From Pholiota molesta (Eukaryota; Basidiomycota; Agaricomycetes; Agaricales; Strophariaceae), in the NCBI GenBank assembly GCA_014925825.1, contig JACGCK010000009.1, positions 62,001 through 126,000 of the forward strand: a stretch of DNA of 64,000 nt, in the 5' to 3' direction. Below the pieces are notes generated by a model that saw only the letters and a list, made by a program, of their open reading frames with translations, did not search any database and was not told the origin of the DNA. This document shows positions 33,714 through 45,700 of the stretch, piece by piece. Numbering within the stretch: the stretch's first letter is position 1; every line of letters starts with the position of its first letter. Made by a program: the position numbers and the translations under genes.

Positions 33714-36110
33714 ATGGCGACGGCTTCGAAAGCAAATCCTCCTTCCTCCACCAGGCGTATCTCCTCCTCTGCTTCTTCTACCGTTCCGCCTGCATTTGCG
33801 CGAGGTACCACTGCACGTTCAGCAGCATCTCCACGTCTCTCGACCCTTAACTCAGCTTCTTCTCGTCGCCCACTTCCAAAAAGCGCATCTCCTACTCCAG
33901 CAACTAATGGAGAAATACACGAAGCCCTTTCAGCCTCTCTCAAACAAGAAACAGATCAGAAGGAACAGGTTTGTCTTGTGACACTCTGTTGCCTTGCGAA
34001 AGTTGATCAATTTCTCCTCTAGCTTCTTGTGCAACTCCAGGACAAAGAACAACTGGTATCTTCATATGTGACCGAAAACAACAACCTTGCATCAGCTCTG
34101 TCAGATGCGGAAACTCGCCTCAACGAGCTTTATGCCGAACAGTCGCGTTGGGAATCGGAATTGGCACAACGGATAGACATTTCCGAGAAACTCAGAGAAC
34201 AAGTCCGCGAACTTGAGAAAGAGAAACGAGACATACAGCGCAGGTATAATGAACAAGTAAGATTTCCTAAGATCACTTCGGCTTAAGATATTTATAAAAT
34301 ATCTTAGACTGCCACTTTCGAGGCTGAACGACAAGCATTCTATGATAACGAGCAACACTTAAAATCTCGTATTCAATCACTTACTCAGGCCCGAAAACGT
34401 GTCGAAACCGTGGCACCACAAAGTGAACCAGAATCTGATGTTGAAATTATAGATGAAAGCTTTCCTCCATCCTCACGTTCAAGCCAGATCGACAGAGATG
34501 CGACGCAACAAGATCTGGATGATCCAGACAACGAGCCCGCCGAAATGACATCTCTAAAACTAGAATTATCAACACTTTCTACATCCTATTCCTCCCTTCA
34601 GAGCACACTCATTCTCATGCAAACCCAACTAGTCGACTTGAAAAGGGTTAACCAAGAGTTACAAGAAGAGAACGAAAGCTACATGATTCTTCTCAGAGAG
34701 AAGACATTGAGTGGACAGTTCGATCTGATGAAACAAGTTGGAGGTGAAAATCGCAGTGATGATGAAGATGATGAACAATCAAGTACCGACCTTAGCAGCA
34801 GCATTGGTAGCCTCGGTCGGAGCACTTTGGATAGAGTCGAGGAAGAACCGGCAGATGAATTTTTCGAACCTGTGCCTTCTGAAAATATGCCTGGTCAGGA
34901 TATACAGGGTCCCCGTCATCATGGAAGGCCAGAGCGTAAACGCGCAACATCCTCTCATGCCCCTCGAGGAGAGTCATTGGCGGATCTTCCTATCACTGGC
35001 CCTGGACTTGACCTTGCTGCTGAGCTTGGACGTGCAGAAAATAAGGATATTCTGGCTGGTAACTCTCTTGACGATCGCGACCGACTGGGAACGCCTGGAA
35101 AGGCAAAGCGCAATAAAAAATCCCAAGATACAAAAATATCTCATTCGGAAAGTACGGGATTAGATTCTAATACCTCGAATGCCGACATCGATGCATTGCG
35201 GACTGAAGTCAAGTCTCTCAAAGACGCCAATAAAGCCCTATCATTATATGCTTCGAAGATTATTGATCGTATCATTGCGCAAGAGGGCTTTGAGCACGTA
35301 TTGGCTGTGGACTATGAGAAAGAACCAGCCACGCCTGTGACTGCTACTCCGAACACCAACGCATCCAGCACGCTACCATTCAGCCAATCCAAGACACGGC
35401 CTCAATCTATCAATTTTGGACGTTCTATTAGCGCAAATACAAGCAGTCCCTCCTCCCTCTCTCGGTCAGATCCAAAAGCGAAGCGTCGTTCTCTTTCGTT
35501 TGATTGGACAACTTTCTCTCTCTTCAATAATGACAGAAAACCTGAACCATCTCCCAGCCTTCGTCCGTTGACATTGAAGCCTGGTGCGACCCCTGTAACC
35601 GGGGGCCGAAAGCTTGATAATCACGAAGACGAAGAAGATAAGAAGGAACGAGAACGAATACATGCTACGATGAAACTCATGGGTATTCAACCTCCTGCAC
35701 AATCACCTTTGAATTCTCCGGTACCCCCTTTTATAGAACGAACGTCAGAGCAAGCCTCGAACCCTCCTGCGAAGAACAATCGCCGATTTTCCTTCTTTGG
35801 TTCCAGGACAGTAGCAGAAAACAACGTTAACGACACCTCCTCCATACATTCTACATCGACATCGTCTCTTCAACGGTTCGATCGAACAAGTACTGGTCTA
35901 ACGGAGGAGGCCCTTGAACACGCAGAAGCAGAGAATTCTCTCGCTGCTCTTGATGCACGTGAACGGGATCTAAGCGCAGAAATTGCCAAAGGATCTGCCA
36001 GTGGATTCACTGAGATCGCACCGAGAGCAAGTAGAAGGAGCAGAAGGTCGGCGGGTGGAAGTAGTGGGAGTACAGTATGGAGTGCTGGGATGAGTGGGAA
36101 CGACGAGTGA
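33714..36110 (+). CDS. Coiled-coil protein with Ser/Pro-rich C-terminal half, function unknown
   Basis: Exons begin at 33714 (MATASKANPPSSTRR). The first about 70 residues are basic and Ser/Ala/Pro-rich. A coiled coil covers roughly residues 80-170 (KEQLVSSYVTENNNLASAL, DISEKLREQVRELEKEKRDI) and another lies near 34550-34700 (LVDLKRVNQELQEENESYMI). A conserved-looking short helix occurs near 35200-35330 (DANKALSLYASKIIDRIIAQ, then EGFEHVLAVDYEK). After it come disordered Ser-rich stretches with RRSLSFDW and RRFSFFGSR, possible phosphorylation or docking sites. Two introns of about 55 nt are seen (about 33969-34021 and 34256-34307). I recognise no named family; a cytoskeletal or scaffold role is only a guess. 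Confidence 0.75.
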
Positions 36111-36757
36111 CAAGTTACAATTCCTAACTTTTTATGATCGTCTTTTATTTGTGCTTTACTTGTAGCCAAATCTACAAATTTGGGGCTGTGGGGCCATGTT
36201 ACGAGCAATTACTATCAAATCAACATGTAATCGATATATCCTACTTATTCGAGTACGTGCAACGAAATTGTTATCTCAAGGCCTCGAGGCTCTCAAGCCT
36301 CAAGTACTAAGTACTTACTCCACCATTGGCCTTTGGATCCTGATACATTCACCATAAGTACTACCAGATCTCCGGAGCCCTACAGTATCTATGGCAGAAT
36401 TGCTTGACACTGCACTATGGACTAGTATGGACCATCCTATGACAACCAGTGCTGGTTTGTGACCTTATTAGCGACTGGCTTCTAGATTCCTAGAATGGAA
36501 AGGCGGGCCGGCGTAATGCGTTACATAACATGACGTTAGCAAGTGACGATTGGCATTTGGCAATCCCAAGCGCAGTACCTATCACTCCAACTTGCTGTTG
36601 AAAGCATCTCCCCTTCCGTCGATCCTTGACTTCGTTTCCTGCCACTGAAATCGAACAAATTTGATTCTCTTGTTCAGAGGGTTGAGGCGACGAGCCACCG
36701 GCGTTTTGTCGCCTATATACTCAAAAGTTTATATTCCTCAGCTTGCCGAATACTCAA
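36111..36757. other. Intergenic with CAAGGCCTCGAGG patch and a palindrome
   Basis: About 650 bases between two plus-strand genes. At 36280-36300 lies a CAAGGCCTCGAGGCTCTCAAG patch related to the repeat near 22.7 kb, followed at 36302-36316 by the perfect dyad AAGTACTAAGTACTT. The rest shows no coding signal; the VPS13 promoter must lie at its right end. Confidence 0.5.
36302..36316. repeat. 15-base perfect dyad
   Basis: AAGTACT-A-AGTACTT reads the same on both strands around a central base. It lies next to the GGCCT-rich patch and may be part of the same dispersed repeat. Confidence 0.6.
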
Positions 36758-39700
36758 ATGTGGTGGTTAGATCCTGGCAAAGAGGTTCTCAATGTTGTCA
36801 GTGTTTCATATATTCAATGTTTTGCATAGTCTTCGATTTAATACTTACTTTGGAACAGCTATTCAATCGCATCCTTGCGCCTTATGTCATGAATCTTGAT
36901 TTGAATCAGGTGAACTATGGTATTGGGCAGGGTGCGTCTAAATGCTCTCAATGCTTCCGCACAATCTCCCTCACAGAGAACTAGGCCAGCTCACTCTTCG
37001 GAACCTAAAGCTGAAGAAGGGGGCGTTGGACAAGTTTCAACTCCCAGTCGATGTTTTGGAAGGTTGGTGTGCCTTATTCTCGCAGGGAATATCCGTATCT
37101 GACATACATTAAGGTCACCTTGGGAAGTTCACACTGTCACTCCACTGGATGAATTTAGGGAATCAGCCAGTGGAAATATTAGTTGAAGATGTCTATCTTC
37201 TGGTCATACCTTCTCCGCAAACTAGTACCAATCCCCAAGAAGATGAAGCTCGTGCACAAGCTGCGAAGGCAGAACGTTTAGAGAATGCAGAGCTGCTCAA
37301 TGTACAAGCAGGAAACCCTGAAAGTAAGCTGACATTTCCCAATGTCCATTCATATTGCGTATTCACCACTCAATAAGGCGGATCACCTCAGAATCAAGGA
37401 CTCGTTCAATCACTCATCGCTAAGATCATCAACAATGTGCAAGTAACAGTGAAGAACATTCACATTAGATATGAAGATAATATGAGTGTCCCTGGGGTAA
37501 TTCGATTACTATGTACCCAATAATAATTGACAAACGTTGACTGAAATAGCATCCTTTCGCTGCTGGAATCACTTTGGGTGGCTTCACGGCAGTATCCGTG
37601 AATGATCATTGGGTGCCTGCTTTTATCGAAAGCACTGCCGGAGCTATTCATAAGGTATGTATCAAAAAATACTACATCATTTCTCCAAAGTCTGATAATC
37701 TGCTTCTTAGTTGGCGAAACTGCAATCATTAGCATTATATTTTGATACAGACGCTCCAAGCATGTCTGGACTTCCATCTGTAGAATCTATCAAGAAGTTC
37801 TCATCCATGGTACTCCTTATTTTGTGACCTAATATTATCCTTTAACTATCTCAAACAGATTTCTCACAGCAAGGATGACACTCAGCATCAGTACATCCTC
37901 AAGCCCGTTTCAGGCGAGGGCAGGGTAAGAAATTACCACCTTATAGCTTGTTGTGCTAGTGGCTTAAAACACCCCCTTAGATCGTCGTCAATCATAAAAT
38001 GGACAAGGAGATACCCAGATTCGATATTCAACTTTTTTTCGAAGAAATTGGCGTCGTCCTTGATGATCACCAATATCGAGATGTCATATCATTGGTTGAT
38101 ATGTATCATGTTTCTCTCCGAAAGTGCCAGGTATGATCGCATCTGTTATGTTTGAAAAGCCCTTTTCTCAAGTTACTCTATCAATATTTAATTTACTGCC
38201 AGTATGGAAAATATCGTCCATCAGATGATCTTTTCAATTCCAATGTTGCACAAGCGCGGCTCAAGTTTGCAATAACGGCTATCCTAGAAGGTGTGCGCGC
38301 GAAAAACAAAAAATGGACTTGGGCCTACTTTGCAGACCGTCGAGATGATCGAAATTCCTATGTTAGCCTCTTTCAAAAGAAGCTTCTCGGTCCTCTAACG
38401 GGAGCGGTAGGTTGTAAACCTTTCACATGCGAACTAAACTCATCTGACTTCAAAGGATCTCCAAAAAATTGAAGAGCTAGAAAAAAGGCTGACATACGAA
38501 GATATCCGTTTTTATCGATCCATTGCGCGCTCCAGATTGAAGAAGGACCTGGATTTGCGCAAACAATTGGAGGCTGAAAAGAAGCAAGAACAGTCTCAAA
38601 AACAGGGTTGGGGTGAATGGCTCTGGGGTTCTTCAGCATCCAAAACTGATCAAGACGAGGTTGCTTTCGGCGGCCCTATGACTGAAGAACAACGAAGGCA
38701 GCTATACGACGTACTTGACTATGACGAAAAGTCGGCAGTCCAAGATGCTCTACAAGTCCCTCGCGAGTCATTAAAAATGCGAATCGATGCAAAGCTTGAA
38801 AAAGGTTCCTTCGCACTGAAGATCGACCCGCATAAAGAGAACGTTGAAGTTATGTCAATTGTATTTGATATCTTCCAGGCCAACTTTATTCAGCGTCCCG
38901 ACAATTTTGAGAGCTCTATTTCTCTAAACGGCTTCCGGGTTTTCGATGGAACAACAGCAGATACACTTTATCCCCAAATTGTCCATATCAAGGCAGATGC
39001 TGGAGACAAGCAAGGTAACGCACCTTCCCTATGCGAAGAAGAAGCAAACCCTTTCTTCTTTGTGAAGTTCGAAAACAATCCTCTGGACGAACGTGCGGAT
39101 AACGCATTGACCGTCCGTATGCGACACATGGAAATTATCTATCATAAAGGTTATATTGAAGCTGTCTACAAATTCTTCAAACCACCTTCTAGTCAACTGG
39201 AATCCGTCGAAGCGCTTTTGGTAGGTTTCTTTTTGACTTTGCGGAACTGGATTACTCATTTTGCCCAGAGTGCTGCTAGTGAAACACTGGAAGGTCTGCG
39301 AAGAGAAACCAGGGCAGGGTTGGAATACGCCCTTCAAACGCACAAAACAGTAGATATTCAAATGGATTTGAATGCCCCTGTGATTATTGTGCCTGAAGAG
39401 TGAGTTGGCGTACTCTCCGCTTCTTTATTCCCGCTGAACCATTGGAAAGTGTCACGACCAATGACTGTAAACACTTGATCATTGACGCTGGCACATAGCT
39501 ATCGAAAGTGATCTTGTGCCCAAAGAAGCTATCAGGACCATTCAGCAAAAGCGAAACACGAAATACACCGACGAAGACTTCCAAAACCTGGAATCACTAA
39601 TGTATGACAAGATGTCGCTTCGCTTAGAAGACGCCCAGGTTTTTCGAATAATTCTTTTTTAAACTACATGGCATATAGCTGATATCCAGGCATTTAGTTC

Positions 39701-42700
39701 ATCATAGGAGATAATCTGGAAGCATGTCGCTCCGCTCTTGTCTCTGAGAATCATGACTCCCTTCACCTTCTTGAAAGGATCAGTGTCGACCTGCAGATCG
39801 ACAAATCTATTGTTCCGACTGCAATCAACTTAGCACAATTCAAAGTTTCTGGTACACTCCCTTCCTTGCAAGTAACGTATCAGACGCAAAGTATAAATCA
39901 TTGATGCGCCTTATCGATGTGTGCATTCCTCACTTTGGGGATGAAGAAAATGCAGCCCCCTCACAGCCGACTAGAAATGCATTCCAGCTTCCTGCCACGC
40001 TATTTGGACAACAATCTGGCCACGAGTATAACATCGAAGACGATGACCAACAGCAAGGGACTGCACCGGTCGCCCAGGAAGAGCAATTTTTCGAAGCTGA
40101 AGATGGATCTTCAGAGGTAAGACCCTTATTTGAGCGCCTACCCCAGTTCTGAACGGAATGCAGCATCCAGAATTGCATCAACACATATTTGAACTGGATT
40201 TCAAAGTTGATAAACTTCGTGCCGTCGTCTCGAAGTCGACTGCTGATGGCATCGATAAGCCGTTAGGTGACCTTCATCTCGAAGGATTTTCACTAGCATT
40301 TGCAGTGGCCAAATACGACATGAAGGTGGACGTTAACCTACGGTATCTATTTATTTATTTTGACTATCAAGGAAGACCCTAATTCATCGTTCCGCTAGTT
40401 CTATAGTCATGAACGTGGTTCAACCAGGCGAGAAAGATATCCAATTCATCTCTACTCCAGAACTCGGTGACTCTTACGATAAAGACCTTCTCAAAGTCAT
40501 ATATACACGAGTGCAGAAGGAATCCCCGGACTTTCTGACTGTATATGATGGGATCGATCAAAATGTCGACATCAAAGTATCGACATTGGTTTTCCGCGCA
40601 GCTCCAGAGCCCGTCCTTGCATTATACGACTTTGTCATGACCACATTTGTCCCTACAGACCAGAAGATTTCTACAAACCCCATTATGCCATCGACTACTA
40701 AGCCATCGACTACAGATTCAGGGGATTCGGGTCAAATTCAGGTTACCCAAGTCGATCAATCCGATAGTAAGATACGGGTTTTATTGAAGCTGGAGGGTGT
40801 ACAAGGTCTGTCCCTCGGCTATCACATTGAATGAACCTATCATTTATTGGGAAATTTAGTAACACTCATCAATGAACTCGAAAATCTGGCAACTCTTTCT
40901 CTCTCAACAGCGGACGTGTCTGTATTCATTCGATCCAAGACACTTCGAGTTTCCGGACGCCTCGGAAACCTGACATTATCCAACGACAATTGCAGATATT
41001 CTTTGGTGGGAGACTTCGGAAAGCTAATGTCCATTGACGGAAAGAACTTCGCAGATTTCAACTATCAGACATTCGATCCCGAAGAAGAAAATTACACTGG
41101 AGTCAAATCATCTGTTCGTCTGGATGCCGCTTCCATCAAATTTCACTTCATAGAACAACCCCTTCATGATCTTTATTTGTTCTTCTCTAAACTCGCAAAG
41201 CTCAAAGGTCTATACGATGCTGCTACCCAAGTCGCTGTCCAGCGTGCATCCGAGATCGAGAGGATGCAATTTGAAATATCCGTTAAAACACCCATTGTAG
41301 TCTTTCCTTCAGATCCTGCATTATCTTTCGATGCTCTTGTTCTTCGACTAGGACAAATTGGCGCCCGAAATGTCTCGGAGTCCGTCGTCAATCGCATTTC
41401 GGCCAGTTTGCATGGAATACAACTCGTGTCTACTCTTCATCGCAATGGCGAAGTATTAGCTTTGAAGATGATCGATGACATTGATGTGTCTGCAGATATA
41501 GTTCAAACAAGTAATATAGATCGCACGCAAGATTTTGACTTGCCAGATACCCAGGTAAGCCATTCAACCAAACAATCTACATTAACTCTCGATTAACATT
41601 GCATAGATCTCGATCAAGATATCGGATGTCAAATTGCATTTAACTCAAGTGCAGTATTGCCTTCTTATGAAAGTCGCCAATGAGATTCCTCGTGTGTTTG
41701 CAGGCATGCCAGATACTGAAGCTGGCTTCGACAAGGATGGTTCCACATCAGTTACAGCCAACAAAGCGAAAGAAACACTCGTCGACTTCGAGCCTGAACT
41801 TCGCTCGTCTTCCGGGAGAAATTGGAGCGCTGTGGACCTCGTTGTGCACGTCAATGCGATCAAGCTTCATTTATACGATGGTTTTGCTCTTTCTGAGGAT
41901 CAGCTCAAAGATCATGGAATAGCTCGATTCGCACTGAACGACAACACTCTTCGTTTCAAACTTCTTTCCAGTGGTGCAGGAGAAGCTCAGGTCATTCTGC
42001 AATCATTTACAATGAGTAATACCCGGCCTGGCCAAACCAAATTCCGTGAAATCATTCCTGCTGCCCAACACAGTCGCAACCAATTCATGCTTTTGTACAC
42101 CATGTCGGGTGGTCAAGGCTCATCATTGGCTGTTCTTACAGTGGATTCTCCCCAAATCATATTCGCCATTGATCCTGTAATATCTCTTCTAGAATTTTTC
42201 ACGAGCGCATTCAAGGGGGGTGACGGCAGAGACTTTGCCCCAAATCAGGCGGCGACAGCGTCAAGCGAGAATTACGTTCCAGAACAGAACCTAAGCTCCT
42301 TCGACTTCAGGATTGACCTCCATGACGTGTCCATCAGTGTGCTGGAAAACGACGTAGATCCAGAATCGCGTGCCATTCGATTGTATATAAGCAAGGTGCT
42401 TCTATCTCAGCAGGTAAGAGTCTGTGTTGCTCTGTTGCTACCAACTTACGAATATGCTATAGGGAATCCTTGCTTTGACCGTCAGCCGCCTGGGGATGTC
42501 TCTCATGAGGATGGGCAGAACTACCGAAAGTGTAAGATTCTTAGATGACGTGGACTTTACCTTCTCTCTCGACAGTCGCTCCTCCTCCTCACATCAAATG
42601 AAGAATATAGAGATTGTAACCAAGCCGATTGTATTCCGAGCCTCATATCGGGATATCAACCTTATAACATCGATAATCAATAGAGCTATTGAACGCTATG

Positions 42701-45700
42701 GACAGTCCCAGGAATCTTTGAGCAAACAGAAGGTGGATAATATCCAGAATGCTGATCATCAAGACATACTACCTGCATTATCATCGACCTACGATCGATC
42801 TCGCTCACAATCCGTCGGAAAGGCACGAGTTTTGATGTCAAAAGAACAGGCAAGTAATGCTTATGTTGACACCAAAAACTTCTGACACCCAATTTGTAGT
42901 TAAAGGGTTCCTTTGATGGGTTCAGGTTCATCCTCATTGGGGACTTGCACGAACAACCAATGCTCCACCTGAAAGTGAAACCTTTTATCGTTGGAGCCAA
43001 GGATTGGTCCGGAGAGGTATATTCGTCCTATTTTACATGACAATACATATCATATTCACTCGTATAACTTCCACAGTTACATTCTACCGCCACTATCACA
43101 ACAGCAATCACATATTGGAATTTGACCAACTCTCACTGGGAACCTTGTATGTGTCCTCTGTTACCTTGATACTGTAGCTCAGGCAATCTTTTCTAGTAAT
43201 TGAACCCTGGACCTTAACGATTGCTGTGCGTTTGATTCCTCGTGTAAGCGCCTGAATTACCAGAAAGCTAAAGAAACCGATCTAGGTTGCAAGAGAAAAT
43301 CCAATGGGAGGCATCAACTTAACTTTTTCAGCAAGAGAACGACTCGATCTTAACATTAGTACTACCTTCATGGAGCTGGCACTCACGACGTTCAATACTT
43401 GGAGCAAAGAAGGCCAATATGTTCTACAGAAAGCTCGCGGAACTTATGCTCCCTACCGCATAAGAAATCAGACGGGAGCACCTATATTTATATGGTCCGA
43501 CATCGATAGCACATCGAACACGAAGGATATTGAGGCCATTAAAGTTCTTCAAAATCAAGTGATTGATTGGAGATTTGATGACTGGAAAACAATGCGCGAG
43601 GTAACCCCATTGAATAATTCCAATATTCTATCGCTGAGCGATGCTTTTAGCATGTTTCATCGGGCCAACACAACATAGGAATACAGTTTGCAGAGAAGTC
43701 CTGGGAACAATTAAGGAGCATTCCCGTGGATCGTGAAGGAGAATTTGTGTATTCCCTGCGTCCCCGCACAGATAAGTACCCCAACCGAATGCTCTGCGAA
43801 GTCAAAGTGGTCGACAACACGAAGATTGTGACGATTCGCTCCACTTACAAAGTGGAAAACTTGACATTATATCCAATAGAACTGATGCTCGTTAACGATT
43901 TGGGGCACCCTGTTTATTCCCTTGAGAAAATTGTTCCAGGTCAAGAATTCTCCCTCCCCATCGAAGCCGTCACAAAAAATCGCATTCGTATTCAACCAGA
44001 TCGTAAGCTCCACTATATCTTTTTCTGGTAATCATGATCACTCTGACAAAAAAAAATCATTAGAAGGATTTGGTTATAAATGGTGCCCTCCAATCCGATG
44101 GGAAGACTTAATCTCTAGGAAAAGCTTCACTGTAAAGTGTCCACACGCCGATCCGAAAGAAGCTGCCTTTAGGCTCCAAGCTTGGGTACAAATGGACATC
44201 ACAGAGAATTCAACTTCGTGAGCCTTTCCAAACACTCTAGTTTTCGTCATGCTAATATAAAAGCTGGCGGTCAGGAAATATCCCAAAATCAATTTGAAGT
44301 TGCGAGCGCCTTTGGAATTGGAGAATTTACTGCCCTATAATTTGGAATATCGCATTTATGACAAAAATACCAATCAAAATTGGAAAAGTTATCTTCGGCA
44401 AGGTGGAATCATGCCCGTACACTCTGTAGAACTAGGACATTTTATTCTGCTCAATGTCGACGTACAAGACACTGGTTAGTTCATTCCTTTCAAAGGATCT
44501 TTGTTTCAACTTGTTCTGATGTCTTTTGCAGTTTTCAAACCCAGTGAATTTACGATAATTAACACAGATGGACATTCTGATTTCGACATTGAACACGATC
44601 TGACTTTGCGTGACCAGTTGGACAGGAGCTTGGACCTAAAGCTTAACTACGTGTCGGTGCTCCAGTATTATTCCAAAACAACGTCTGATCCATTATTATT
44701 TAGCCGTCATCCAGAATCAGGGGGTGCCTTCAAAGTGCAAATCTATAGCCCTTACATTGTCGTGAACAAGACGGGATTACCGTTCTTCACCAAATCTACC
44801 AAATCAGCGCGAACTGGTTCCCGGGACTCTGCAGGAGACACACGAATAGGTGAGTGACAGTGAGGATTTCGCGAATTTTTTTGACATAGCATCGGCAATA
44901 GAAACAATCTCAACTTCGACTCCATTCTGTGAGCAAATTTGTCTTCATCATGGCAATCAATGACCATCATTCACGACTTATCAGTGCTTTCACACTCCCA
45001 GAAACAGGGTCATGAATTTATATTCAAAATTGGCGACTCAGTCTGGTCGAAGGTATTGTCTTGTTGACTAATATAACTGGGGCTATTGTTGAACTGCCAT
45101 CCGTAAAGCCGATATCGTTTGAAGCTCCCGCAGCGGAGACAGAGCTGGTTGTTGCTTCGCAGAAGCTCAAGGGCGACGAATTCCATATAGGTCTCTCGTG
45201 GAACGAAGGCACGGGGAAATACAAACTCTCCAAAGTCATTACGATCGCACCACGATTTTTGATCAAGAACTGCCTTCACGATACAATTGCTTTTCGCGAA
45301 CACGGCTTCACTCTTAGGGAACGTTCTTCTATTGAGTCAGGCCAAAGATGTGCCTTCCAACTTCTACGATCGGGAAACGAAAAACTGCTAACAATCGCGT
45401 ACCCTGGATTGAATGCGCAATGGTATGTCCCTATCGCTTCGTTCCAACCTCTTATTAGAACGGCACTATGCTAGGTCGCCCCCAATAAGTATCGAAGACA
45501 TTGGATCTGTTCATTTCCGCCTCCCGCGGTCTGGCGATAATCGAGCATACGACTTAGTCAGAGCTGACGTTCGGATCGAAGGTTCCACAATTTTCATCTT
45601 CCTCAACCTTGCTACTGGAGATTGGCCATTCGTGGTTGAGAATGAAAGTGACTATTCTTTGGAGTTCTTCCAGCAGGTATGCATATTAGTTTTACCCATT

